In this document: positions 1 through 5,570 of the stretch, piece by piece
How positions within the stretch are numbered: position 1 is the first letter of the stretch
Layout of the letters: each line of letters starts with the position of its first letter
Assembly (NCBI GenBank): GCA_013287095.1
Contig: JABDEJ010000086.1
Span: 1 to 9,030, forward strand
Length of the DNA: 9,030 nt
From: Bacteroidota bacterium
GTDB lineage: Bacteria > Bacteroidota > Bacteroidia > CAILMK01
Direction: 5' to 3'
Notes under the pieces: model-generated
The model's database searches: none
The model's input: the letters and a program-made list of their open reading frames with translations, nothing else
What the model was told of the DNA's origin: nothing
Program-made: the position numbers and the translations under genes

Positions 1-65
1 AAAATAAGGTTACGCCCTAATCTGCTCCATAACGCTTTTAGTATCTTATTTTTAAACTCTTTCAC
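1..65 (-). CDS. possible 5' part of a divergent gene, runs off left edge
   Basis: A minus-strand frame without stops runs from about position 263 to the left edge. The likeliest start inside it is the GTG at 65-63, giving a basic N-terminus that begins VKEFKNKILKALWSRLGRNL and leaves the window. Upstream on the same strand, CCTTTGTATC (83-74) resembles the TTTG core of a Bacteroidota -7 box, although the TA half is missing. An alternative start is the ATG run at 245-237, but that would translate the direct repeats at 116-146, which look regulatory. No family is recognised from the 21 visible residues. An open frame of this length could also arise by chance in AT-rich DNA. Low confidence. Confidence 0.22.
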   Translation of the reverse strand, partial: MKEFKNKILKALWSRLGRNLI

Positions 66-282
66 TTCTTTTTGATACAAAGGAACGCCCAATAGAGTGC
101 AAGTTGGAAATTTTATCGACCAAATACCCGTTTTTTTCGACCAAATGAGTAGAATGGTCATATTTGCAAAGTTGTCGAATAATTTAGCGGGTTGGTCTAA
201 CAAAATTTTAAGTAATTCAGGGATGCCTTTGCTTTGCATCATCATTTGAAAACAAAAACTTAAAACAATGAAAAAGAAGTGA
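62..282. repeat. perfect 12-bp inverted repeat bounding the upstream region
   Basis: TCACTTCTTTTT at 62-73 is the exact reverse complement of AAAAAGAAGTGA at 271-282. The arms enclose 197 bp that include the direct repeats at 116-146. The right arm lies exactly where recognisable histidine-kinase sequence begins, so it may mark a rearrangement endpoint. The arms are A/T-rich and a chance match is not excluded. Confidence 0.4.
116..146. promoter_or_regulatory. tandem 10-bp direct repeat, candidate LytTR-regulator binding site
   Basis: TCGACCAAAT occurs exactly at 116-125 and again at 137-146, a 21-bp start-to-start distance or two helical turns. The T-rich flank to the left of each copy is also similar. 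Regulators with LytTR DNA-binding domains (AgrA, ComE) are known to bind two direct repeats of about 9 bp spaced about two turns apart, and a LytTR regulator gene lies just downstream at 667-1410. Binding by that regulator is an inference from geometry and proximity. The sites could serve a plus-strand promoter (weak box CATATTTGC near 159-167) or a minus-strand one. Confidence 0.4.
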
Positions 283-665
283 TGAATGCCTATATAGACC
301 TGGAATTGTTGCGGTTATCAGATGTGGACCAACTGCATTTTACAATAGTATCGGATAATAATTATCATATTCCACCCTTGCTTTGGCTGCCTGTTTTGGA
401 AAATGTTTTTAAACATGCAACAAGGGTTATTACCGATAACTATTTTATTGAATACCGTTTTGAAATACTGGATCATGTTCTAACCATCTATTCCAAAAAC
501 AACTACAAATCAAATGGTAGTGGACAAACCAAAGAAAAAAACGGTGGTATCGGGCTTGAAAACCTGAAAAAAAGACTTTCTTTGCTTTATCCTGATAAGC
601 ATGCGATAGAAACCAGTAATGACGATTCTTTTTACACCACCGAATTGAAAATATACCTGGCCTGA
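279..665 (+). CDS. LytS-type sensor histidine kinase, C-terminal fragment (probable pseudogene)
   Basis: This is the catalytic end of a LytS/YehU-like histidine kinase. An intact kinase would sit in the inner membrane and phosphorylate the response regulator encoded next. Visible parts are the end of the His_kinase dimerisation region (EVMNAYIDLELLRL), an N-box (LPVLENVFKHA, residues 37-47 with N42 and H46) and the G-box (NGGIGLENLKKRL, 88-100) of the HATPase fold. The H-box with the phosphoacceptor histidine and any membrane segments are missing. The frame is open upstream only to a TAA at 261-263. Family-like residues (EKEV) start at about 270, so the gene is cut there rather than merely mis-started. 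The GTG at 279 and ATG at 282 are the available starts. The ATG overlaps the stop of a four-codon frame, ATG AAA AAG AAG TGA (268-282). It could be a decayed gene, a deletion or inversion product, or an assembly join. The family assignment is firm; function as a kinase is unlikely. Confidence 0.8.
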   Translation: MMNAYIDLELLRLSDVDQLHFTIVSDNNYHIPPLLWLPVLENVFKHATRVITDNYFIEYRFEILDHVLTIYSKNNYKSNGSGQTKEKNGGIGLENLKKRLSLLYPDKHAIETSNDDSFYTTELKIYLA

Positions 666-666
666 C

Positions 667-1410
667 ATGAAAAAAATAAGGACATTAATTGTTGATGACG
701 AGCCTATTGCACAGGATATACTCGAGACCTATATTTCCAAAATACCTGAACTGGAACTCGTAAGCAAATGCAAAAATGCCCTTGAAGCATTTAGCATCCT
801 CAATAAAGGAGAAACCGATCTGATGCTTCTGGACATTAACATGCCTGAAATAAGCGGAATGGATTTTTTAAAGAGCCTTAAAAACCCTCCACTGGTTATT
901 TTTACGACAGCTTATTCTGAATTTGCCATAGAAAGTTATGAACTCAATGCCATTGATTATCTCTTGAAACCGATATCGTTTGACCGGTTTTTGAAAGCCA
1001 TTGACAAGACCGTAAAAATGATGCAACCGGGAGTTTCTTCGATATCCTCAGCATCCAAAGGCCAGGATATGTTGCAGGAAAGTGCAGCCAACCTGATTTT
1101 TGTAAAATCTGAGGGGAAGCTCATCAAAATTGACCTCAGCCAACTCTGGCTCGTAGAGGGATTGAAAGATTATATTGTTTTATGGATCGGGGATTCAAAA
1201 GTTATAGTGCACACTACTTTGAAAAACATTGAAGAACTGTTACAGAATAATTCTCATTTTATTCGGGTGCATAAATCGCATATAATCAATATTCGATTCA
1301 TTTCTGAAGTCTGGGGCAATTCCATCAAGATCAAAAACCAGACAATCATTATTGGCAATACCTATCGTGAAGATGTGGACAAGATGCTGGATGAGTATAA
1401 GTTGTTGTAG
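667..1410 (+). CDS. LytTR-family response regulator (LytR/AlgR type)
   Basis: Cytoplasmic two-component response regulator that, once phosphorylated, binds DNA through a LytTR domain. The receiver domain covers about residues 4-118. It has the acidic pair D10-D11 in VDDEP, phosphoacceptor D56 in LLDINMP, switch residue T81 in FTTAY and K101 in LLKP. A short Ser-rich linker (about 122-140) precedes the LytTR domain (about 143-246), identified by FVKSEGKLIKI and by FIRVHKSHIINI (198-209), the hallmark of the family. At 247 residues it has the normal length and all key residues are present. It starts 1 bp after the kinase fragment, so the two form one operon. Because that kinase has lost its H-box, the regulator must be driven by another kinase, respond to small phosphodonors, or be inactive. 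Its targets are not evident beyond the direct repeats at 116-146. Confidence 0.95.
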   Translation: MKKIRTLIVDDEPIAQDILETYISKIPELELVSKCKNALEAFSILNKGETDLMLLDINMPEISGMDFLKSLKNPPLVIFTTAYSEFAIESYELNAIDYLLKPISFDRFLKAIDKTVKMMQPGVSSISSASKGQDMLQESAANLIFVKSEGKLIKIDLSQLWLVEGLKDYIVLWIGDSKVIVHTTLKNIEELLQNNSHFIRVHKSHIINIRFISEVWGNSIKIKNQTIIIGNTYREDVDKMLDEYKLL

Positions 1411-1414
1411 GGAT

Positions 1415-1846
1415 TCAAATATCTTTGAACATAAACCGATGCGGAATCGTAACCTCAACAAATTCTTCTCCTTCAATAATATATCCAAGCTTCTCATAAA
1501 AAGGAACTGCAGTTAAACGGGCATGAAGTTCTATTTTTTTATAATTGCTTTCAGCAGCCCATTGTTCTGCAAATGATACAAGCCTTTTACCAATGCTCTG
1601 GCCCTGAAGTTCAGGCTCAACGGCAAACTGTCTCATTTTTACCGATCCATTTTCCTGTGGGGACATAATCAGGCAGGCAGCAAGTGTATCATTTAAGGAG
1701 AATGCACAAAGATGATGGTCTTTATATTCCATCGCAAGCGCCTCAGCATCAAACTTTAAATTAAGCGGTTTTCTCAGGACTTTATACCTTAATTCAATGG
1801 TATTATAATAAGCTTTACCACCGAATTCAATCTCTTTAAAATACAA
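1415..1846 (-). CDS. GNAT-family N-acetyltransferase
   Basis: Cytoplasmic acetyltransferase of the GNAT fold, which transfers an acetyl group from acetyl-CoA to an amine; the substrate is unknown. Motif A is VKMRQFAVEPELQGQSIGKR (69-88). Its acetyl-CoA loop is QGQSIG, with S84 where the Q/R-x-x-G-x-G/A consensus has glycine. The C-terminal part (ARLTAVPFYEKLGY, 109-122, then EGEEFVEVTIPH) matches small ElaA/YitI-like GNATs. The length of 143 residues is normal. No ATG lies near the expected N-terminus. The TTG at 1846-1844 is the only suitable start, since the next in-frame Met is residue 40 and would remove the first strands. The gene follows the secreted-protein gene by 15 bp in the same frame after a TAG, so it is likely co-transcribed. 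It converges on the regulator gene with 4 bp between stops, leaving no room for a separate terminator. Confidence 0.88.
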   Translation of the reverse strand: MYFKEIEFGGKAYYNTIELRYKVLRKPLNLKFDAEALAMEYKDHHLCAFSLNDTLAACLIMSPQENGSVKMRQFAVEPELQGQSIGKRLVSFAEQWAAESNYKKIELHARLTAVPFYEKLGYIIEGEEFVEVTIPHRFMFKDI

Positions 1847-1861
1847 AAGGTTTGCCTTTAA

Positions 1862-2842
1862 CTATTGATCAAGCAAAAACATCTTTACCTCTTTTTTGGT
1901 AATATCGTCGGCAATTTTTTCGCGGCTCATACGCCCGGGTTTCATGGTTGCCAGGATTCTTCCATCCTTCGCATCCAGTACCAGGTCACGCAACAAAATA
2001 TTGATTTTCCCTGCCGTGCTTGCGCTTGCTTTTATGGGCAATACCTGTACGTATGCATAGTTTGAATCATTGTTCATTACCGCATCATCTATGGTTTTAT
2101 AATCCACTATTTCTATAGGGTGATAGTATTCTGTCTTTAATTCCTCGAGTGTTGTTTTGGGTGAGACCTGGCTTTTGGCGATCAAAAGTGTTCTTCTTTT
2201 GAGCGCTTTGTTATTTTTCTCCATTTCAGCCCTGAAATCTTTAATCTGGTAGTCAGGGGTTTTTAACACTTTTCCGAAAACATACTGCATCATTTGCAAG
2301 GCGTAAACAAGGTCTGCCCCTGAAGGGTAGGCTACAGGGAAGGCTACAGAATAGATATCCTCGGCTTTCTTATCTGAATTTACCAATTGAATGGAAATGA
2401 TACCAAATCCCTTGCTTTTGCTGTAATCGCGAACAGAATCCGTATAATCTCCCCCATATACCGGCCCGATATCCATGGGGTCAACTTTTGAATTTTGAAT
2501 GGTATAGTGCAAAATAGCATATTTGGAGGCTTTGCCATCCCTGATAAGGGCAGCTACTTTCGGTGCAGACATGTATTCTACCTTTTTCCCGAATTTGTAA
2601 TTCTTATCTACCACTGTCTGAATAAGCTGGTTGAAATGGGCAACGCCATCTTTATATCTTTGTTGCAGGTCAGGGGTTGGCCGTAGGTCCATGAGTGTGC
2701 GTGTGACTTCATCCTGGGTTTCAACAAGCAATACCTTGCTTTTGATACTATTAATATCAGGCTTGTTTGGGGTATCAAACTGTGCGTACGCCGGTGCAAA
2801 CATCAGTGCCTGCAGGGCCAGAATTCCGATCACTTTTTTCAT
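1862..2842 (-). CDS. secreted protein of unknown function
   Basis: I do not recognise a known domain. The preferred start is the ATG at 2842 (326 residues). An ATG two codons upstream (2848) is also possible. The frame stays open to 2929, but that extension would bury the signal peptide and cover a promoter-like box. The N-terminus is a clear Sec signal: two lysines, a hydrophobic core, and AYA before QFDTP, with predicted cleavage after residue 20. The mature part is mixed alpha/beta, Lys-rich and soluble-looking, with no further membrane segment and a single domain-like sequence to the end. Near the C-terminus, INILLRDLVLDAKDGRILAT resembles a strand-loop-strand element with an Asp-rich turn. 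A periplasmic or secreted location is inferred. It is the first gene of a pair with the acetyltransferase 15 bp downstream, but this gives little clue to function. Confidence 0.82.
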   Translation of the reverse strand: MKKVIGILALQALMFAPAYAQFDTPNKPDINSIKSKVLLVETQDEVTRTLMDLRPTPDLQQRYKDGVAHFNQLIQTVVDKNYKFGKKVEYMSAPKVAALIRDGKASKYAILHYTIQNSKVDPMDIGPVYGGDYTDSVRDYSKSKGFGIISIQLVNSDKKAEDIYSVAFPVAYPSGADLVYALQMMQYVFGKVLKTPDYQIKDFRAEMEKNNKALKRRTLLIAKSQVSPKTTLEELKTEYYHPIEIVDYKTIDDAVMNNDSNYAYVQVLPIKASASTAGKINILLRDLVLDAKDGRILATMKPGRMSREKIADDITKKEVKMFLLDQ

Positions 2843-2890
2843 ATTCATTTTTTGGATTACTTTAAACCTTGACGTTTTGACTATAAAGGA

Positions 2891-2898
2891 CAAAAATA
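2891..2898 (-). promoter_or_regulatory. promoter -7 box for the secreted-protein gene
   Basis: On the minus strand this reads TATTTTTG, an exact fit to the Bacteroidota -7 consensus TAnnTTTG. It lies about 48 bp before the ATG at 2842. No TTG is well placed for a -33 box, so the assignment rests on the -7 match and position. It supports starting the gene at 2842/2848 rather than at 2929, which lies upstream of this box. Confidence 0.45.
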
Positions 2899-2909
2899 GC
2901 GTGTTATGT

Positions 2910-2933
2910 TTGAATGTAGGTATGTACATTCAA
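2910..2933. promoter_or_regulatory. 9-bp-arm inverted repeat, candidate operator
   Basis: TTGAATGTA (2910-2918) and TACATTCAA (2925-2933) are perfect inverted copies separated by GGTATG. The element lies in the divergent intergenic region, 12 bp upstream of the minus-strand -7 box, where it would overlap the -33 region of that promoter. This geometry suits a dimeric repressor site. It is too short and AT-rich, and has no T-run, to be a convincing terminator. Confidence 0.4.
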
Positions 2934-2997
2934 CTTTTTTAGGTTAAACCGTGAACCGACCTTTTAGTTGTCAGCCCTCATCCCATCAAACAACAAC

Positions 2998-3005
2998 TAT
3001 CTTTG
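2998..3005 (+). promoter_or_regulatory. promoter -7 box for recF
   Basis: TATCTTTG, followed by CA, matches the Bacteroidota -7 consensus TAnnTTTG. It lies 24 bp before the recF ATG at 3029, which gives a short leader. The nearest upstream TTG (2968-2970) is farther away than the usual -33 spacing, so the -33 element is weak or absent. Confidence 0.6.
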
Positions 3006-3028
3006 CATAATAAATTACATTTCGCCAG

Positions 3029-4198
3029 ATGTTCCTTAGTTCTGTAAAAATAGAGAATTTTAAAAATTATGAAGCCGCAGAAGCTGTGTTATATCCTGGC
3101 CTCGTTTGTTTTACCGGGTCTAATGGGGCAGGTAAAACCAATCTGCTCGATGCTATTTATTATCTGTGCACCGGCAAAAGTTATTTTAATTCCATTGACC
3201 AGCAACTCATTCGGGACGATGCGGATTTCTTTAGTGTAAAGGGGGAATTTGTTAAAAACAATATACCTATCTCTCCCTCTCCCCAAGGAGAAAATCCGAG
3301 AGGATTTTTGGAATTTAGGGGTGAGGTCGATTCAGTTTTATGCGTATTGATCAAAGGCCGTAAGAAGGTCATCAAGTGCAATGATGAGGCATACACAAGA
3401 CTCATAGACCACTATGGTGTTTTTCCGGTGGTGATGGTAGCGCCCGGCGATATGGAACTGATAACAGGGGGAAGTGAAGAACGCAGAAAATGGCTTGACA
3501 GCGCTATTTCACTATTGAACAACCAATATCTCATCCAGCTTATTAAATATGACAAGATATTGCAACAGCGGAATGCCGAACTGCGCAAAATCGCTTCTGA
3601 AAATGGCAACCAGCCTTCAGAACTCATTGGTACATATAATGCCATGATGGCGCCGATAGCAGAAGATATCCATAACACCCGCAAAAAATTCTGCCAGGAT
3701 TTTCAACCTTTTTTTGCAGATTATTATCACCGCATTTCCCTGAAAAACGAAGAAGTGTCCTTTCAATACCTGAGCGCCATGGAAGGCGGAAATTATGCGC
3801 AGATGCTGGAACATTCGATCAAGAAAGATCTTATCCTGCAACGCACCAATGTTGGCCCCCATCGTGATGATCTTGATTTTCAGATTGGGGGTAAACCACT
3901 ACGGAAATTCGGTTCTCAGGGACAACAAAAGACATTTTTGCTCGCGCTAAAATTGGCCGAACGACAATTTATCAAATCTGAAACCGGACAAACGGCTTTA
4001 TTATTGCTGGATGATGTATGCGAACGGCTGGACGGGCATCGTTTGGGCATTTTATTCCGTCTCATTGTTGAAGGAGATGCAGACGGACAGGTTTTTTTGA
4101 CGGATACCTCCGCAGAAAGAGTGAAAACCTATATAGGCGAAAATGCAAGTGTGCAGTCGTTCAAAGTAGAAAAAGGAAAACTTGAAAAAGAGGGATGA
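3029..4198 (+). CDS. recF: DNA replication and repair protein RecF
   Basis: SMC-like ATPase that acts in the RecFOR pathway, helping load RecA at single-strand gaps. Visible motifs are the N-terminal strand and FKNY typical of RecF, Walker A GSNGAGKT (30-37), the ABC signature SQGQQK (296-301), Walker B LLLLDD (324-329) and the D-loop region ERLD (332-335). GPHRDD (276-281) is also a RecF hallmark. The protein has 389 residues, about 20 more than the usual 360-370. The surplus is explained by residues 81-101 (ISPSPQGENPRGFLEFRGEV and D101), which are encoded by a palindromic repeat (3276-3326) and interrupt the run from KGEFVKNN to VLIKGRKK expected in homologues. All catalytic motifs remain, so activity is plausible. 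The stop overlaps the next gene's start by ATGA, implying coupled translation. No dnaA, dnaN or gyrB is adjacent. Confidence 0.96.
   Translation: MFLSSVKIENFKNYEAAEAVLYPGLVCFTGSNGAGKTNLLDAIYYLCTGKSYFNSIDQQLIRDDADFFSVKGEFVKNNIPISPSPQGENPRGFLEFRGEVDSVLCVLIKGRKKVIKCNDEAYTRLIDHYGVFPVVMVAPGDMELITGGSEERRKWLDSAISLLNNQYLIQLIKYDKILQQRNAELRKIASENGNQPSELIGTYNAMMAPIAEDIHNTRKKFCQDFQPFFADYYHRISLKNEEVSFQYLSAMEGGNYAQMLEHSIKKDLILQRTNVGPHRDDLDFQIGGKPLRKFGSQGQQKTFLLALKLAERQFIKSETGQTALLLLDDVCERLDGHRLGILFRLIVEGDADGQVFLTDTSAERVKTYIGENASVQSFKVEKGKLEKEG
3276..3326. repeat. nested palindromic repeat embedded in recF
   Basis: The outer arms CCTCTCCCC (3276-3284) and GGGGTGAGG (3318-3326) pair with one mismatch. Inside them is a perfect hairpin with stems AAAATCC (3291-3297) and GGATTTT (3302-3308) around a GAGA loop. 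The sequence resembles the widespread 'CCTCTCCC...GGGGTGAGG' dispersed repeats I know from many genomes; copy number in this host cannot be seen here. It is read through in frame as an apparent loop insertion in RecF. Confidence 0.75.
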
Positions 4199-5352
4199 TG
4201 AAAGAGGCAAAGCATATACTCTTTACCGAAATCTTAGCGTCTTTGCGCCTTTGCGAGAAAAAAATATCGCGCAATGGCGCTAAGACGCTAAGGGAAAGGA
4301 GTGAAATAGGAACAGCAAAATATCCTAAATCAGCGCTTCTGTTTCTTTTTATATTATATGCTTGCATGATGAATGCACAGGACAAGCCTGGCCGGAAAGC
4401 AGCCATTGATTCTACGTTCTTAGGCGTGGAATATTATGCCAATGAGAATCCTGATGATGCCATTCAACTGTTTACTTCTGCCCTTAAAATAGATAGTACG
4501 TATGAAGAAGCCAGATATAGACGGGGAAATGTTTATTATGAGGAAAATAATTTAAAATTAGCAAGAAATGATTATCAATGGCTTGTAAACCACCACACCA
4601 AAACTGCAGAAGTCTATGAGCGGCTTGGCGATATAGATACGGCCATGCAGGATTTCAAAGATGCCCTGCCACTGTTTTCGGAGGCCATTGCAATTGACTC
4701 AACCCAGGGCAGTTATTTTGCTGCCAGGGGCCTGACCTGGTTTTACTTTGAAAAATATGACAAATCGGCATCAGACCTTAATAAAGCGGTTGACCTTAAT
4801 TATGACAGTCCGGATTTGTATTCAAGGCTGGGCTATGCAGATTTGAGATCAGGCGATAACAAGGGCGCTGCGCTGTTTTTTACGAAGGCTATTGAAGCGA
4901 ACCCAAAGAATTATGAAGATTATGCGAATCGGGGGGATGCCTTGGTAGCATTGCACATGCTGGATGAGGCAAAAGAAGATTTGTTATACTATATGAAATT
5001 TGATTCTTCAGATTATTCGGTATGGTACAACCTTGCCAGGGCGGATTATGGCCTGAAACAATATGATTCCTCAATCGCTTCATATAAAAAAGTGATCATA
5101 CTAAAGCCCGGTTATGGGGATACTTATTTCAGGATGGCGCTCGTATATGCCGAAAAAGGCGATTTTAAAAATGCAATAAATGCTTTCAACCTGGCTATCA
5201 AAGAATATCCCGGAGACGCCTATTTGTACTATAACCGCGCTATTGCCAAGGCAAAGCTAAATGATGGGTCAGACTATTGTGCCGACCTTAAAATTGCGGC
5301 TGGAATGGATTATGAACTCGCTATCAATATGATGAAAAAAGTGTGTAAATAA
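4195..5352 (+). CDS. exported tetratricopeptide-repeat protein
   Basis: TPR proteins are scaffolds for protein-protein contacts; no specific partner is evident. After a long N-terminal extension comes a signal-peptide core (SALLFLFILYACMMNAQ, 46-62) with likely cleavage after NAQ, so the mature protein should be periplasmic. About nine TPR-like helix pairs follow from roughly residue 70 to 365, for example YFRMALVYAEKGDFKNAINA and LYSRLGYADLRSGDNKGAAL. The C-terminus (DYCADLKIAAGMDYELAINM, ending in VCK) is typical of Bacteroidota TPR/Sel1-like proteins. The start is ATG 4195, or ATG 4198. It overlaps the recF stop by ATGA, pointing to translational coupling and one operon. Residues 14-33 come from a palindromic repeat (4233-4292) inserted before the signal peptide, leaving an unusually long n-region of about 45 residues. 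No in-frame ATG between the repeat and the hydrophobic core offers a better start. Confidence 0.9.
   Translation: MMKEAKHILFTEILASLRLCEKKISRNGAKTLRERSEIGTAKYPKSALLFLFILYACMMNAQDKPGRKAAIDSTFLGVEYYANENPDDAIQLFTSALKIDSTYEEARYRRGNVYYEENNLKLARNDYQWLVNHHTKTAEVYERLGDIDTAMQDFKDALPLFSEAIAIDSTQGSYFAARGLTWFYFEKYDKSASDLNKAVDLNYDSPDLYSRLGYADLRSGDNKGAALFFTKAIEANPKNYEDYANRGDALVALHMLDEAKEDLLYYMKFDSSDYSVWYNLARADYGLKQYDSSIASYKKVIILKPGYGDTYFRMALVYAEKGDFKNAINAFNLAIKEYPGDAYLYYNRAIAKAKLNDGSDYCADLKIAAGMDYELAINMMKKVCK
4233..4292. repeat. 60-bp palindromic repeat embedded near the TPR gene start
   Basis: Two 25-nt arms, 4233-4257 and 4268-4292, are inverted copies with 22 of 25 matches around a 10-nt A/T loop. The outer part is CTTAGCGTCTTTGCGCC against GGCGCTAAGACGCTAAG. 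I recognise this 'TTAGCGTCTTTGCGCC' type as a dispersed palindromic repeat in Bacteroidota and other genomes. Here it is translated in frame as ASLRLCEKKISRNGAKTL and neighbouring residues. Confidence 0.85.
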
Positions 5353-5391
5353 TTAAGAATTAAGAATTAGGAATTATGAATAGGAATTATT
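5351..5391. repeat. degenerate 7-bp tandem repeat (AATTAAG type)
   Basis: Directly at the TPR stop codon, 7-bp units read AATTAAG, AATTAAG, AATTAGG, AATTATG, a 6-bp AATAGG and AATTATT. The TAA stop at 5350-5352 overlaps the first unit. It resembles a slippage-prone simple repeat rather than a protein-binding array. Confidence 0.7.
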
Positions 5392-5435
5392 GTTGGTATT
5401 AGTCCCGGGCGTTATGGTATACAGGTCCCTTATCC

Positions 5436-5458
5436 CCGGTTTGTGGCACACAGACCGG
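5436..5458. terminator. GC-rich hairpin, possible bidirectional terminator
   Basis: CCGGTTTGTG (5436-5445) pairs with CACAGACCGG (5449-5458) across a GCA loop: nine Watson-Crick pairs and one G-T wobble. Its place between two convergent genes suits transcription termination from either side. Neither flank has the T-run expected of an intrinsic terminator, so it may instead be another dispersed palindrome. Confidence 0.35.
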
Positions 5459-5527
5459 AACATTCCAGATAAAAATTAAGTTGATTTTTGAGTACGGGAG
5501 ATCATGAAGGTTGATAACTCTATTTTT

Positions 5528-5562
5528 CCTGACTCCTGACTCCTGATACCTGACCCCTGACT
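5528..5562. repeat. 7-bp tandem repeat, five CCTGACT-type units
   Basis: Five consecutive 7-bp units read CCTGACT, CCTGACT, CCTGATA, CCTGACC and CCTGACT, followed by CCT. The array ends 8 bp before the stop codon of the surface-protein gene. Period and length match a slippage-generated microsatellite. Confidence 0.8.
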
Positions 5563-5570
5563 CCTTATTT

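Larger units (their letters stand above)
5353..5570. other. repeat-rich gap between convergent genes
   Basis: This 218-bp gap separates the TPR gene from the convergent surface-protein gene. It holds a 7-bp tandem array at each end, a hairpin at 5436-5458 and no open frame worth calling. No classical hairpin plus T-run terminator is visible. Confidence 0.7.

Noticed and set aside
116..146. Repeats at 116-146 as the start of a CRISPR array
   Set aside because: There are only two 10-bp copies with an 11-bp gap, no further units and no cas genes.
2843..2929. Upstream extension of the secreted-protein gene to 2929
   Set aside because: It would place 29 residues before a perfect signal peptide and would overlap the TATTTTTG box and half of the palindrome.
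2631..2942. Plus-strand frame opposite the secreted-protein gene
   Set aside because: It lies over a signal peptide and coherent protein on the other strand, and has no recognisable domain or promoter.
3276..3326. Insertion in recF as a remnant of an IS element or an intron
   Set aside because: It has no transposase sequence, target-site duplication or splicing features. The short nested palindrome and in-frame translation fit a dispersed palindromic repeat better.
4233..4292. Hairpin after recF as an intrinsic terminator
   Set aside because: It lies inside the coupled downstream reading frame, has no T-run, and matches a dispersed repeat type.
4360..4380. Lipoprotein lipobox LYAC in the TPR protein
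   Set aside because: Tyr at position -2 is atypical, and MMNAQ just after fits ordinary signal peptidase I cleavage in Bacteroidota.
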